Shown here: in pieces, positions 45,335-54,920 of the stretch
Layout: every line of letters begins with the position of its first letter
How positions within the stretch are numbered: position 1 is the stretch's first letter
NCBI GenBank assembly: GCA_024405635.1
Contig: JAKSOL010000008.1
Span: 1 to 64,000, forward strand
Length of the DNA: 64,000 bases
Origin: Salinivirgaceae bacterium
Lineage (GTDB): Bacteria; Bacteroidota; Bacteroidia; Bacteroidales; SZUA-534
Direction: 5' to 3'
The notes under the pieces: generated by a model
What the model was told of the DNA's origin: nothing
The model's input: only the letters and a program-made list of their open reading frames with translations
Databases searched by the model: none
Program-made: the position numbers and the translations under genes

Positions 45335-46551
45335 TGTTGGTAAAATTTATTGAGTTCAGCAATTATGTTACTATTACAATAATGGTTGAGCGCAAACGAA
45401 TAAGCCTCCGATGCCATTTTACCAACACATTTATTATCAGCAACTATTGCATTCATCTGGCTCAACATATCATCGGCGGTTTTGCAAATAAAAAGATGCT
45501 TACCGTTTTCTGCCTTAATGCCTTCAGCTCCAATTGGTGTGGTAATTACGCATTTACTACGTGACATTGCCTCAACAATTTTTATACGCATACCACTGCC
45601 CGACAAAAGTGGCACAACCATCACATTTTGCTCATCGACAAATTGTTGGGCATCTTTAACCTCGCCCTGGTAATCAACATCAAACAACTTAAGTTGATTT
45701 TCGAAATCAGTAGGAGCATTACGCCCCGCTATAACAAATGTCCATTTTGGGTTTTGCAACTTAAACTTTTGCCATACGTTTTGTAAAAACCACAAAATGG
45801 CTTGCTGGTTAGGTTCCCAATCGAGCGCACCAATGTAGAAGAACGATTGCAAATTTTGCGGTTGCCTTGGTAAACTAAAATTTCTTTGCACTATACCAGT
45901 TGGCGAAACATGAACTTTTTCCTTGTTTGCAAATGGTAATTTTATGGCATCGGTTTCGGTTATTGGCACCAACAAATCAACGTTTTGTAACGTTTTAAAT
46001 TCCAAACGTTTAACACGATTTGCTAGTACTTTTTTATATAGTTTCTTTATTTTATTTGGTTCAGACAAATATAGCTGATGCCAAATTTGCCACTCAACAT
46101 TGTGAGCCCTTAAAGCAATTAATGCCAACGAATGCCGACGTATAGTATCAATATAACTAGAAAGATACAAGCCCTCAAGTTGAACAATATCGTATTGCTT
46201 GTGCTTAAGTTTTGCAACCAAGGCATTGTCAAATTCATGAGAATAGAACCTAACTGCATTGTATGGCTCGCGCGAGAATAACAGATTGGCAACCAACCTT
46301 ATTGGCTTTATATCGGTATTAACGGCAACCCCACTCCATTGTATGTTTGAAGTAAGATGTTGCGGTAATTGATTGATTTGGAAATGATGCTTTGGAGTCT
46401 GCATTGCCAACACATCAACATTATTACCTGCATCAGAAAGACCGGTAAGCATATTAAGCATAGCAATTGAGCCTCCATCGGTTGGTGGAAATGGCATTTT
46501 ATTGCATAATACAAGGATACGCAACGATCTGTTATTTAACAGGTTGGGCAT
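45325..46551 (-). CDS. Glycosyltransferase family 4
   Basis: A 408-residue GT-B enzyme with LVLCNKMPFPPTDGGSIAML at the start, the interdomain region ALDWEPNQQAILWFLQNVW and the donor motif LLSGSGMRIKIVEAMSRSKC. The product of transfer is unknown. Its start lies within the last 20 bp of the LptF/G-like permease gene and its end overlaps the GT2, so the three genes are translationally linked. That arrangement suggests a task in lipopolysaccharide or glycolipid assembly. Confidence 0.9.
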   Translation of the reverse strand: MPNLLNNRSLRILVLCNKMPFPPTDGGSIAMLNMLTGLSDAGNNVDVLAMQTPKHHFQINQLPQHLTSNIQWSGVAVNTDIKPIRLVANLLFSREPYNAVRFYSHEFDNALVAKLKHKQYDIVQLEGLYLSSYIDTIRRHSLALIALRAHNVEWQIWHQLYLSEPNKIKKLYKKVLANRVKRLEFKTLQNVDLLVPITETDAIKLPFANKEKVHVSPTGIVQRNFSLPRQPQNLQSFFYIGALDWEPNQQAILWFLQNVWQKFKLQNPKWTFVIAGRNAPTDFENQLKLFDVDYQGEVKDAQQFVDEQNVMVVPLLSGSGMRIKIVEAMSRSKCVITTPIGAEGIKAENGKHLFICKTADDMLSQMNAIVADNKCVGKMASEAYSFALNHYCNSNIIAELNKFYQQWV

Positions 46552-48070
46552 TTTCTTTTTTCTTTTTCAATTTCGATTCAACATAATCGAAAGGAATAAG
46601 CAATTTGCACCAAATGGGCGATGCCTCCATTTTTCGGCGCAATTTTTGAAAGAAAATGTAATATGTGCTTTTTTCAAGAATTGCTGCATCGCGAATTGCC
46701 TTATAAGTTAGGAAAACTCCAAGCGGAGTAAGCACCACAGTAGATAGCCACATGCCCATTGCAGCAGGCCACGCACCTGTTTTGGCAGCTTTTTCACCAC
46801 TAATATTTATCACGTAATAAAGCACAAAGAACAGCACTGCAATAACAATTGGAGTTCCTATACCGCCTTTACGAATAATGGCACCAAGAGGCGCGCCGAT
46901 AAAAAACAGCAACAAACACGCAATTGAGAGAGTGAATTTGCGGTGCCACTCAATCTCGTATCGTTTAATTGTTTTCACTTGGCGTTTTAAGTCACTTCCA
47001 AGATTTGTGATATACGATTTTGCCTCACGCGCATGCTCAAATGCATAACTTACTACCATTGCGCGCTCGGAGTTATTCATGTGTTTATATACAGAGTCGA
47101 AGTTAAATGCAACATTAACTGGAACTGTATCAACCGAATACCATGCAGTGTCCTTTTGACGATAAACCTTTCGAAACACATTTTCATTTGTGTACTTTGT
47201 TACAAATTCAGTTTTGTGGTTTTGCAGTTTGCCGTTAAGCGAATCGGTTGTATGTCCAAGTTGATTTAAATTGAGCATACCATAATGGTTTTTGAAAAGA
47301 GACTCGTCAGACCTTTCGAAACCAAGTCCCGATAGGTCGATTTGGAAACGTTGCTCGTCAAAATGCACTATTCGCTGAGGGAATTCGCGGCTATTCCACG
47401 ACTTATGTTTTTCAACCTCATCAACATATTGAATTCCATTATAAAGGATAAGCACCAAAAAGTGTTTATCGTCGGTCATAAGCATAGTGCCTGAATCGGC
47501 AACTGTTACATCGCGGTTACCATTTTCTTGTGTATGATTGTAAATCATTATGTTATAGAGCATTGGCGATGTACGGCTTTTGTGTGCCACTTTAATTGTA
47601 TATCCTTCAATGGCATCAGAAAAAACGCCTTCTTTAATAACCGCTTCAGGTTTTTGATGCTTTACATCCCACAAAAGTGTACTCATTTTGAGGTTTGTGT
47701 AAGGCATCACATTGTTTGAGAAGAAAAATGCACCAGCACTTAACAACATAACAAAAATTATCAGTGGGCGCATTATCTGAATAAGTGATATTCCTGCCGA
47801 TTTTATTGCAACTAGTTCGTTGTGTTCGGCAAGATTTCCAAATGTCATAATGGAACTTAGCAACACTGCCAAGGGCAAAGCCATGGGCACTAAACTACAA
47901 CAAGCATACATTAATAGTTCAGCTATCACGCTGAATTCAAGTCCTTTACCCACAAGTTCGTCGATGTAACGCCAAAGGAATTGCATCAACAAGATGAACA
48001 TTGAAATGAAAAAAGTGAGAACAAACGGACCTATGTACGATGATAATATAAAGCGATATAGTTTTTTCAC
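46532..48070 (-). CDS. LptF/LptG-family permease (YjgP/YjgQ)
   Basis: A 512-residue protein. Three spans lie at the N-terminus (FILSSYIGPFVLTFFISMF, LVPMALPLAVLLSSIMTFG, PLIIFVMLLSAGAFFF). A large periplasmic beta-jellyroll-like domain covers about residues 120-370, and three spans lie near the C-terminus (LSIACLLLFFIGAPLGAII and two more). This is the LPS-export ABC transporter permease layout. It works with LptB, which is not in this window. The PF03739 signature LAEHNELVAIKSAGIS is clear. It leads the operon with two glycosyltransferases. Confidence 0.93.
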   Translation of the reverse strand: MKKLYRFILSSYIGPFVLTFFISMFILLMQFLWRYIDELVGKGLEFSVIAELLMYACCSLVPMALPLAVLLSSIMTFGNLAEHNELVAIKSAGISLIQIMRPLIIFVMLLSAGAFFFSNNVMPYTNLKMSTLLWDVKHQKPEAVIKEGVFSDAIEGYTIKVAHKSRTSPMLYNIMIYNHTQENGNRDVTVADSGTMLMTDDKHFLVLILYNGIQYVDEVEKHKSWNSREFPQRIVHFDEQRFQIDLSGLGFERSDESLFKNHYGMLNLNQLGHTTDSLNGKLQNHKTEFVTKYTNENVFRKVYRQKDTAWYSVDTVPVNVAFNFDSVYKHMNNSERAMVVSYAFEHAREAKSYITNLGSDLKRQVKTIKRYEIEWHRKFTLSIACLLLFFIGAPLGAIIRKGGIGTPIVIAVLFFVLYYVINISGEKAAKTGAWPAAMGMWLSTVVLTPLGVFLTYKAIRDAAILEKSTYYIFFQKLRRKMEASPIWCKLLIPFDYVESKLKKKKENAQPVK

Positions 48071-48124
48071 AACAAGCGATTTTAACCTAACATGGGTGGC
48101 AAAAATACACTTTTAATAGAGCAT

Positions 48125-48505
48125 TTATGCACCTAACAAACGTTTAAGGTCCAAAATCTGTTCGTTCCACAAATCGGTTATTTCGTCCTCTTCGCCTTCT
48201 TCAACAAATTCGGTAATGGTTAGCGACAAATCGCCAGTAAGTTCTTGTGTGTTAAGGCTAAATTCAAGCGAACTACAATCTTCATCCTCGTCGAGCCAAT
48301 TAAACCCTACGTATTTCAAGTCGCGAACTTGAACTAGCTCTGCACTGCGTTGCTCACCTGGCCATGTAAAAGTGAAAACATTATTACAGTCATCAACCTT
48401 ATCAGCAAACCACTCGCTTAATCCTATTGCAGTTGAAAGGCGCGGAAAAAGAATTTTTGGAGTGGTGTTAATGTGATACTCTATGCTTATCTGCTTTTTT
48501 GCCAT
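48125..48505 (-). CDS. START-like domain protein (SRPBCC/AHSA1-like)
   Basis: A 127-residue soluble protein, MAKKQISIEYHINTTPKILF followed by LSEWFADKVDD and FTFTWPGEQRSAELV. This single helix-grip fold matches the START-like proteins of Bacteroidota. I chose ATG 48505; an upstream in-frame ATG at 48562 would add 19 residues unlike relatives. It lies 54 bp upstream of the permease gene on the same strand. The ligand is unknown. Confidence 0.85.
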   Translation of the reverse strand: MAKKQISIEYHINTTPKILFPRLSTAIGLSEWFADKVDDCNNVFTFTWPGEQRSAELVQVRDLKYVGFNWLDEDEDCSSLEFSLNTQELTGDLSLTITEFVEEGEEDEITDLWNEQILDLKRLLGA

Positions 48506-48679
48506 TACTACTTTATAATTATGATTAATATTTGGTTTGCGCAATATATTGTGAGTCAACAAAAAAAACTATCAATGTTAATATCTATTGAAAAAGTTGT
48601 GACATGAGAAAAACATAGATATAACGACCATAAGCATCCGAAAAACAAAACCAGCAATACCACAAAAGGCAAATAAGAC

Positions 48680-48687
48680 TACCTTTG
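48680..48687 (+). promoter_or_regulatory. Candidate -7 box of the EamA transporter gene
   Basis: TACCTTTG matches TAnnTTTG, 23 bp before the ATG. No -33 box is visible. Confidence 0.35.
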
Positions 48688-48710
48688 CGGCCCAAAAAAG
48701 CGAACTGAGT

Positions 48711-49604
48711 ATGTGGTTATTATTTGCTCTTTTATCGAGCATTTTGCTAGGTGGATACGACATTCTGAAAAAATCGTCGTTAAAAGGAAACAGTTACATT
48801 CCCGTACTATTTGTGGCAACTGCCAGCGGGGCAATTTTGTTTTTTTTAGTGCTGATGCTATCGCGGTGCAATATTGTTAAAATGGATAGCCTTTTCTACG
48901 TTCCACAAATAAGTTTAACCGAGCATCTTTGGTACATACTTAAAGCCATTTTGGTTGGCAGTTCGTGGATTTTTGCATACAACGCACTTAGCAAACTCCC
49001 CATAACCATTGTTGCGCCAATACGCTCAACAGGCCCAGTTTGGACTCTTTTGGGAGCATTTTGTATTTATGGCGAACGATTTAACAATGTTCAATGGATT
49101 GCGTTTTTGATTGTTATTTTTTCGTCGTACCTATTTGCCCGCGCTGGAAAAAACGAAGGAATTAACTTTAAATACAACCATGCAATATGGGCCATATTTG
49201 CAGCAACCTTGCTTGGTAGCATGTCGTCGTTAGTTGACAAATATCTGCTATCGCAATACGACCGAATGGCGGTTCAAACATGGTACTCAATGTATATGGG
49301 AGTGTTTATGCTTATTCCACTATCGTTTTGGTGGCCAAAGCGCAACATTACCCCAACCTTTGTTTGGAAATGGACAATTCCAATGATTGGCATTTGCCTA
49401 TCGGTGGCCGACTTTATGTATTTCTACGCACTAAGCCGCCCCGAAGCCTTACTTGGTGTAGTATCGGTTATAAGACGAAGTAGCGTTGTCATTGCATTTA
49501 CACTTGGTGCCATTTTGTTCAAAGAGCACAACCTAAAAGCCAAAGGCATTGCTTTGCTCGGTATAATAATAGGCGTAACACTATTGGTAATTGGCTCGCA
49601 CTAA
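48711..49604 (+). CDS. EamA-family (DMT superfamily) transporter
   Basis: A 297-residue protein with ten predicted spans in two EamA repeats. The first repeat has LWYILKAILVGSSWIFAYNA and APIRSTGPVWTLLGAF. The second has SVVIAFTLGAILFKEHNLKA and an end typical of DMT exporters. Members export metabolites or amino acids; the substrate is unknown. It is divergently transcribed from the START-like gene and stands alone. After it lies a 120-bp gap with an imperfect inverted repeat (49628-49663). Confidence 0.88.
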   Translation: MWLLFALLSSILLGGYDILKKSSLKGNSYIPVLFVATASGAILFFLVLMLSRCNIVKMDSLFYVPQISLTEHLWYILKAILVGSSWIFAYNALSKLPITIVAPIRSTGPVWTLLGAFCIYGERFNNVQWIAFLIVIFSSYLFARAGKNEGINFKYNHAIWAIFAATLLGSMSSLVDKYLLSQYDRMAVQTWYSMYMGVFMLIPLSFWWPKRNITPTFVWKWTIPMIGICLSVADFMYFYALSRPEALLGVVSVIRRSSVVIAFTLGAILFKEHNLKAKGIALLGIIIGVTLLVIGSH

Positions 49605-49706
49605 ACGCATTACATCAAATTAAGGTGCATTTAATTTTAACCTCGCGATGTTAATTAAATGTAAGCTCAGCCCGATGCTCAATGAGACATAAAAGGAATA
49701 AATGAT

Positions 49707-49714
49707 TATTTTTG
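49707..49714 (+). promoter_or_regulatory. Candidate -7 box of the START protein gene
   Basis: TATTTTTG matches TAnnTTTG, 22 bp before ATG 49737. The TTG at 49725 lies too close to the box to be a convincing start. Confidence 0.4.
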
Positions 49715-49736
49715 CACCCGATTTTTGAGTAAACTA

Positions 49737-50384
49737 ATGGCAAACAAAATTCTTTCAGTTCTTTTTGCAATAGCATTGCTATTACCAGCCTTGAATTGTA
49801 GCGCTGGCGATACCGACAAAGATTGGGAACTGGTAGGACAAGACAGCGACATTAAAGTATTTGAACGCTGGGTTAATCTTGACAAAAACCAAAAAGCACG
49901 CGAACGTTCGGGACGAATGGTGCTAAACTGCACACCAGAACAACTGCTATCGGTTTTAAGCGACGAGAACAAAACCGACCTTTGGATGAGTTACGTAAAA
50001 GAATGCCACATTATTAAACGCGACAACGACGATTTATGGTCGGTTTACACATTGCTTGATGCCCCTTACCCTGTTGGAAAGCAAGACTTAGTAACACAAT
50101 ACAAAGTAACTCGCAACGGCAACAACATTACCCTTGCCATTGATCAACAAAACACACTTGTTCCGCGCAAAAAAGACATTGAACGACTCGACTCATTTAA
50201 CGCATTGTGGGAAATTAGACAAGTTGGCGAACATACTTGCAGCGTGGTGTTTACTACACAATCAACCCAACCAAACAAATACCCTAACTGGTTGCAAGAT
50301 CCGCTTGTGCGTAAGGTCTTTTTGCAAAACATGAAAAAGTTACGCCGCCACACATCGCAACAATTCGGTGTTAAAAATCTTTAG
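49737..50384 (+). CDS. Exported START-domain protein
   Basis: A protein of about 215 residues with the signal peptide MANKILSVLFAIALLLPALN, then a START/SRPBCC domain (DWELVGQDSDIKVFERWVNL, NKTDLWMSYVKECHIIKRD, YTLLDAPYPVGKQDLVTQY) and a C-terminal helix (LVRKVFLQNMKKLRRH). It resembles bacterial proteins related to StAR-type lipid-binding domains. A periplasmic lipid or hydrophobic-ligand role is inferred. It stands alone before the CotH gene. Confidence 0.86.
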   Translation: MANKILSVLFAIALLLPALNCSAGDTDKDWELVGQDSDIKVFERWVNLDKNQKARERSGRMVLNCTPEQLLSVLSDENKTDLWMSYVKECHIIKRDNDDLWSVYTLLDAPYPVGKQDLVTQYKVTRNGNNITLAIDQQNTLVPRKKDIERLDSFNALWEIRQVGEHTCSVVFTTQSTQPNKYPNWLQDPLVRKVFLQNMKKLRRHTSQQFGVKNL

Positions 50385-50511
50385 CCCTATCCAAAACTGC
50401 ACTTAAAACAACGATAGTTGTAGGGCTATCACTCATGTCAACAATGCACTTTTGTTGTTTGTGGCATCAACAAAGATTTTTGTTACCATAGCAAAGAAAC
50501 AAAAGTCTGTT

Positions 50512-50546
50512 TTTGCACAACAATACACCACCATTAGTTACATTTG
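50512..50546 (+). promoter_or_regulatory. Candidate promoter of the CotH/lamin-tail gene
   Basis: TTTG at 50512-50515 and TACATTTG at 50539-50546 have a 23-bp spacer. The ATG follows at 50587. Confidence 0.45.
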
Positions 50547-50586
50547 CGAATTATGACTAATGCACAAACCGCATAATTATTTCTAT

Positions 50587-53500
50587 ATGAATATTAAACT
50601 ATTTGCACTATCAATCTTCAGCGTTGCCACACTCAACTTAAACGCACAAGTGGTAATTAACGAGTACTGCACATTGACAAACAAAATGTTTGATGACAAT
50701 GGCGAAAACTCTGATTGGATTGAACTTTACAATACGGGAAACAACGAAGTTGATTTAACCGGTTGGGCCTTATCAGACGACGAAAATAACCTTGGAAAAT
50801 GGGCATTTCCGACCGTAAAAATGCCAGCCAAAGGATATTTGCTTATTTATGCCGATGGAATTGATTGCAAAGAATACAGCGAAGGCGGTTTGTTTCCTCT
50901 TGTTACTAAAGGCGACATTTTTCGATACAAAATAGGCAACGCTGAAGATCAAGACGTGTGGCTCAATGCCGATTTTGACGATTCGCAATGGGCCGAAGGC
51001 GAAAGTGGATTTGGTTTTGGGAACAATGTTTCTTATCCAACTACTATTGAAAATGGCATAATGTCGGTTTATCTGCGCAAAAAATTCACAATCGACAACG
51101 TTAATGGAATAAACCGTTTGGTTTTTAGCGCCGACTACGACGATGGCTTTGTGGCCTACATAAATGGAAAAGAAATAGCTCGCGAAAACCTTGGCGACGC
51201 TGGCAGCAAAGTTACATTTGACCAAGCAACACCTAATTACGTTAATCCAAACGGAACAACCGCCACCAACTATTCAGTTTCAAACTGGGCCGACGTGCTA
51301 GTTAATGGCGAAAACATTTTGCAAATTGAAGTACACAATTGTAGCACAACGTCAAGCGACTTGTGCATGATTCCTTTCCTCACAGCAGGTTCTTCGTCAA
51401 TACAACCTCAACCGCTCGACAATATGGTTGTGCTAAAATCGGGAACTCGCTACATGCACACAAACTTCAGCCTATCAGCTGATGGTGAATGTATTTTCCT
51501 TTCAGACAACACAGGCAAAATAGTTCACTCTGTTGACACCACTACGGTACCAAACAACATTTCGCGAGGCTTGTCGGCTAACGGAAAAGAACCTTTCTTG
51601 TTTTTTTCATTACCAACACCAGGCTACGCAAATGGTAAGGGATACGAAACAACCGAAACTTGCACTGTGAAATTCACTCCACAAGGAGGAACTTTCAGCC
51701 CTAGCACAAAAGTAACACTTGAAAGTTCAGACAACGGACCTATTTACTACACAACCGATGGATCAGTACCAACTGAGAGTAGCAAAAAATACACTGAACC
51801 TATTTCTGTTACAAAATCAACTGTAATACGCGCCATTACATTTAGCGATAGTAAAATGTCGGGCGAGCCAACCACTCAAACCTACGTTAAACTTGGGCGC
51901 AAACAAACACTCCCAATAATTGCATTCACCACCGACCCTGTAAATCTTTACGACGAAGAATATGGCATTTGGGCCGACGGACCAAACTATGTTGCTGGAG
52001 TTGACCCACCATACAACCAAGCAAACTATTGGAACGACTGGGAACGCCCCATTAACGTTGAATACATGACAGCCGATAGCGGCAAGGTTTATGAAACTGC
52101 AGCTGGACTAAAAGCCTTTGGCGGTTGGAGCCGCTCACATAGAATAAAACCAATGGCTATACACGCACGCAAAGCGTATGGTTCAAAAAAACTGAAATAC
52201 AAATTCTTTGACGAACGATACGCAAAATCGCACAAATCAGTTGTTATGCGTGCTTCAGCTAACGACCTGGAATACACCTACATACGCGATGCCATGATGA
52301 CGCATTTGATGCAAAACACCGACATGGACTATCAGGCTTACCAACCAATGATAGTGTTCCTTAATGGTGAATACCACGGCATTATGAACATGCGCGAAAA
52401 AGTGAGTGAGCACTACATTGAAAACCTACACGGAATTGATGCCGACAATGTTGACTTGATTGAGGGAGATGGAAGTCTTAAATCGGGAACGCTTGACAAT
52501 TTCAACGATTTTAAAAGCTACCTAAACTCAAATAGCACCATAACCGACGAAAAATACGAATACCTTAAAACCCAAATGGACGTTGAAGAGTTTATGGACT
52601 ACATTATACTTGAAGTGTACGTTCACAACACCGACTGGCCACAAAACAACGTAAAAATTTGGCGCTCGCAAGACGAAGACAGCCGCTGGCGTTGGATACT
52701 ATACGACACCGACTTTGGTTTTGGACTATACGACCAAGGCAAAGTGAACCAAAACTCGCTTGCTCGACTACTTGGCCGCGGCGACCTTGGCAATAGTTGG
52801 GCTAACCTTGTATTTCGCCGTTTAGTTACAAACAAAAACTTTGTGCGCGACTTTGCTAACCGCTTCTGCGACCGACTTAACCGCGAGTTCCTGCCTTCTG
52901 AAGTTAATTACCTAATTGACAGTTTGGCTGGTAATATTAAATTTGAAATGAAATATCACCGCGACCACTGGAATTATTGGAGCAATTGGGACAACGAGTT
53001 GAATAACCTAAAACAATTTGCCGAAAAACGCCCCACCATTGCTCGCAAATTTGTGCGCGACGAATGGAACCTAGGCAGCATTATAAAAGTTAACATTGAC
53101 ACCGAAGGCAAAGGCGATGTGCAAATAAACACACTCAAACTAAAAGAATACCCTTGGACTGGATTGTATTTCTCTCAAAACGAAATAACCATAACAGCAA
53201 TACCTCAACCTGGTTACAAATTCTCTCATTGGAGCGGTTGGGCTGGACTCGACACTATAACCGCCCCTCAACTAAAAGTTCTTGTGCCTAACAACCAAAC
53301 ATTCCGCGCACACTTTGTTCGCGACGAAAAAGACTACAATAGCGTTGTTATTAACGAGATAAACTACAAATCGAGCGACGATTTTGATGCAAAAGATTGG
53401 ATTGAACTACACAACACAACCAACGCTACCATTGATCTTTCACGCTGGACATTAACCGACAATTCAATGGATGAAGCTTATACAATTCCTGCCAACACCC

Positions 53501-54141
53501 GCATCGAAGCAAAAGGTTATTTAGTTATTTGTTCAAACATTGAAAAGTTCAAAAAACTATATCCCGATGTTAAAAACGTGATTGGCAACTTTGAATTTGG
53601 GTTAGGTACAACCGACGACGTTCGCTTGTTTGACCACAAAATGACTCTTATTGATAGCGTTAGTTACGACAGCGAATCGCCATGGACAAGCGACGCAAAA
53701 GGCACAGGCTACACACTATCGCTATCGGACCCATATCAAAACAACGAGAATGCTTACCTATGGGAAGCTAACGAAATGCATGGCACACCAGGCAAACAAA
53801 ACGGCAACTATAGCACTAACCACATTGACGACGAAAATGAGCAACTTGTTTACTCATCAATGAACCAACAAAAACAACAGCCTGCTATTGCTGCTTGCAC
53901 TCCTAACCCATTTGCAAACTCGGCAACCATATTTTGGGAGCAACAAGCAGATGCTAACACCCGCATTGAACTACTTGATGCTCAAGGTCGTATAATTGAA
54001 GTTTTAGCAAACCGCTTCTTTGAATCTGGACATCACGAAGTGAACGTTGACAACGCAGAATCGCTTACTCCTGGTGTTTACATTGTGCGAGTTGCTGTTG
54101 AAAATCGCCCTGTTACTATCATAAAACTTGTGAAAGAATAA
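50587..54141 (+). CDS. T9SS cargo protein: lamin-tail, CotH-kinase-like and second lamin-tail domains
   Basis: A protein of about 1,184 residues with the signal peptide MNIKLFALSIFSVATLNLNA (ATG 50587; an ATG at 50560 would add nine residues in front). In order: a lamin-tail-like domain (VVINEYCTL, DWIELYNTG); a strand-rich domain with ADYDDGFVAYINGKEIA; a CHB_HEX_C-like repeat (IYYTTDGSVPTESSKKYTEP); a CotH-like domain (GIMNMREKVSEHYIEN, ILYDTDFGFGLYD); a beta domain; a second lamin tail (VVINEINYKSSDDFDAKDWI); and a C-terminal Por/type A signal (LTPGVYIVRV). CotH proteins can phosphorylate proteins in spore formers; here it is secreted, so its activity is open. Confidence 0.9.
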   Translation: MNIKLFALSIFSVATLNLNAQVVINEYCTLTNKMFDDNGENSDWIELYNTGNNEVDLTGWALSDDENNLGKWAFPTVKMPAKGYLLIYADGIDCKEYSEGGLFPLVTKGDIFRYKIGNAEDQDVWLNADFDDSQWAEGESGFGFGNNVSYPTTIENGIMSVYLRKKFTIDNVNGINRLVFSADYDDGFVAYINGKEIARENLGDAGSKVTFDQATPNYVNPNGTTATNYSVSNWADVLVNGENILQIEVHNCSTTSSDLCMIPFLTAGSSSIQPQPLDNMVVLKSGTRYMHTNFSLSADGECIFLSDNTGKIVHSVDTTTVPNNISRGLSANGKEPFLFFSLPTPGYANGKGYETTETCTVKFTPQGGTFSPSTKVTLESSDNGPIYYTTDGSVPTESSKKYTEPISVTKSTVIRAITFSDSKMSGEPTTQTYVKLGRKQTLPIIAFTTDPVNLYDEEYGIWADGPNYVAGVDPPYNQANYWNDWERPINVEYMTADSGKVYETAAGLKAFGGWSRSHRIKPMAIHARKAYGSKKLKYKFFDERYAKSHKSVVMRASANDLEYTYIRDAMMTHLMQNTDMDYQAYQPMIVFLNGEYHGIMNMREKVSEHYIENLHGIDADNVDLIEGDGSLKSGTLDNFNDFKSYLNSNSTITDEKYEYLKTQMDVEEFMDYIILEVYVHNTDWPQNNVKIWRSQDEDSRWRWILYDTDFGFGLYDQGKVNQNSLARLLGRGDLGNSWANLVFRRLVTNKNFVRDFANRFCDRLNREFLPSEVNYLIDSLAGNIKFEMKYHRDHWNYWSNWDNELNNLKQFAEKRPTIARKFVRDEWNLGSIIKVNIDTEGKGDVQINTLKLKEYPWTGLYFSQNEITITAIPQPGYKFSHWSGWAGLDTITAPQLKVLVPNNQTFRAHFVRDEKDYNSVVINEINYKSSDDFDAKDWIELHNTTNATIDLSRWTLTDNSMDEAYTIPANTRIEAKGYLVICSNIEKFKKLYPDVKNVIGNFEFGLGTTDDVRLFDHKMTLIDSVSYDSESPWTSDAKGTGYTLSLSDPYQNNENAYLWEANEMHGTPGKQNGNYSTNHIDDENEQLVYSSMNQQKQQPAIAACTPNPFANSATIFWEQQADANTRIELLDAQGRIIEVLANRFFESGHHEVNVDNAESLTPGVYIVRVAVENRPVTIIKLVKE

Positions 54142-54920
54142 TGACCGAAAAAACATACAAAGAATTTACAGTAGGCAGTGCATTATTAGCAATGCTTATT
54201 GTTTGTGGCACAGCAATGCTATCGGCTGTAGTGCAAATAATGCTTAAATATGTACCCATAAGCACTAGTTGGAGCATGCTTATTGCTTATGTTGTTCAGT
54301 TTGCAGCAGGATTGGCAATAATCAAAATAATTTGGCGCGGAATCTGTTTCAAATTCAACAAATTCAATGCAAAACAAACGCTAATAGCCATAGCAACAAT
54401 ATTGGCCATGGGTGTTGTTTGCGAGGCTGCGATGATTTTATTTCCTATGCCCGACAAACTTGCTGCTTTGTTTAATGTTGTGCTACAACCTAACATTGCT
54501 ACATTTTTGTGTGTTTGCATTGCAGCACCAATGCTCGAAGAGATGGTTTTTCGTGGCGCAATATTAGGCGGAATGCTAAATAGCGGCATTGCTGCCCGAA
54601 AAGCTATTATTGTATCGGCTGCGCTATTTGCACTAATGCACCTTAACCCTTGGCAAGGTGTACCAGCTTTTGCCATTGGACTTCTATTTGGGTGGATTTA
54701 CAAACAAACTCAAAGTTTGTGGCCAAGCATGATTCTACACTTTGCAAACAACACCACAAGTTATTGCATCAGTACTATTTACGGAGACTCAAACGTTACG
54801 GTGAAAGATTTGGTTGGCAGTACTCAAATTTACATTGTAGTTGTTATAGTTTGCATAGCAATAACATACTTGGGCATTAAATGGTTAAGCAAATTGTTTG
54901 CTAACAACAAAGCCGTTTAA
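54141..54920 (+). CDS. CPBP-family intramembrane metalloprotease
   Basis: A 259-residue protein with about eight spans. The Abi/CAAX motifs are EEMVFRGAILG (Glu133, Glu134, Arg138), LFALMHLNP (the FxxxH-type His) and LHFANNTTSY (HxxxN-type). Bacterial members cut prenylated or other membrane substrates, and some give bacteriocin self-immunity. Its ATG shares one base with the CotH stop codon (TAATG), so translation is coupled. Its stop overlaps the convergent editing-protein gene by 4 bp. Confidence 0.9.
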   Translation: MTEKTYKEFTVGSALLAMLIVCGTAMLSAVVQIMLKYVPISTSWSMLIAYVVQFAAGLAIIKIIWRGICFKFNKFNAKQTLIAIATILAMGVVCEAAMILFPMPDKLAALFNVVLQPNIATFLCVCIAAPMLEEMVFRGAILGGMLNSGIAARKAIIVSAALFALMHLNPWQGVPAFAIGLLFGWIYKQTQSLWPSMILHFANNTTSYCISTIYGDSNVTVKDLVGSTQIYIVVVIVCIAITYLGIKWLSKLFANNKAV

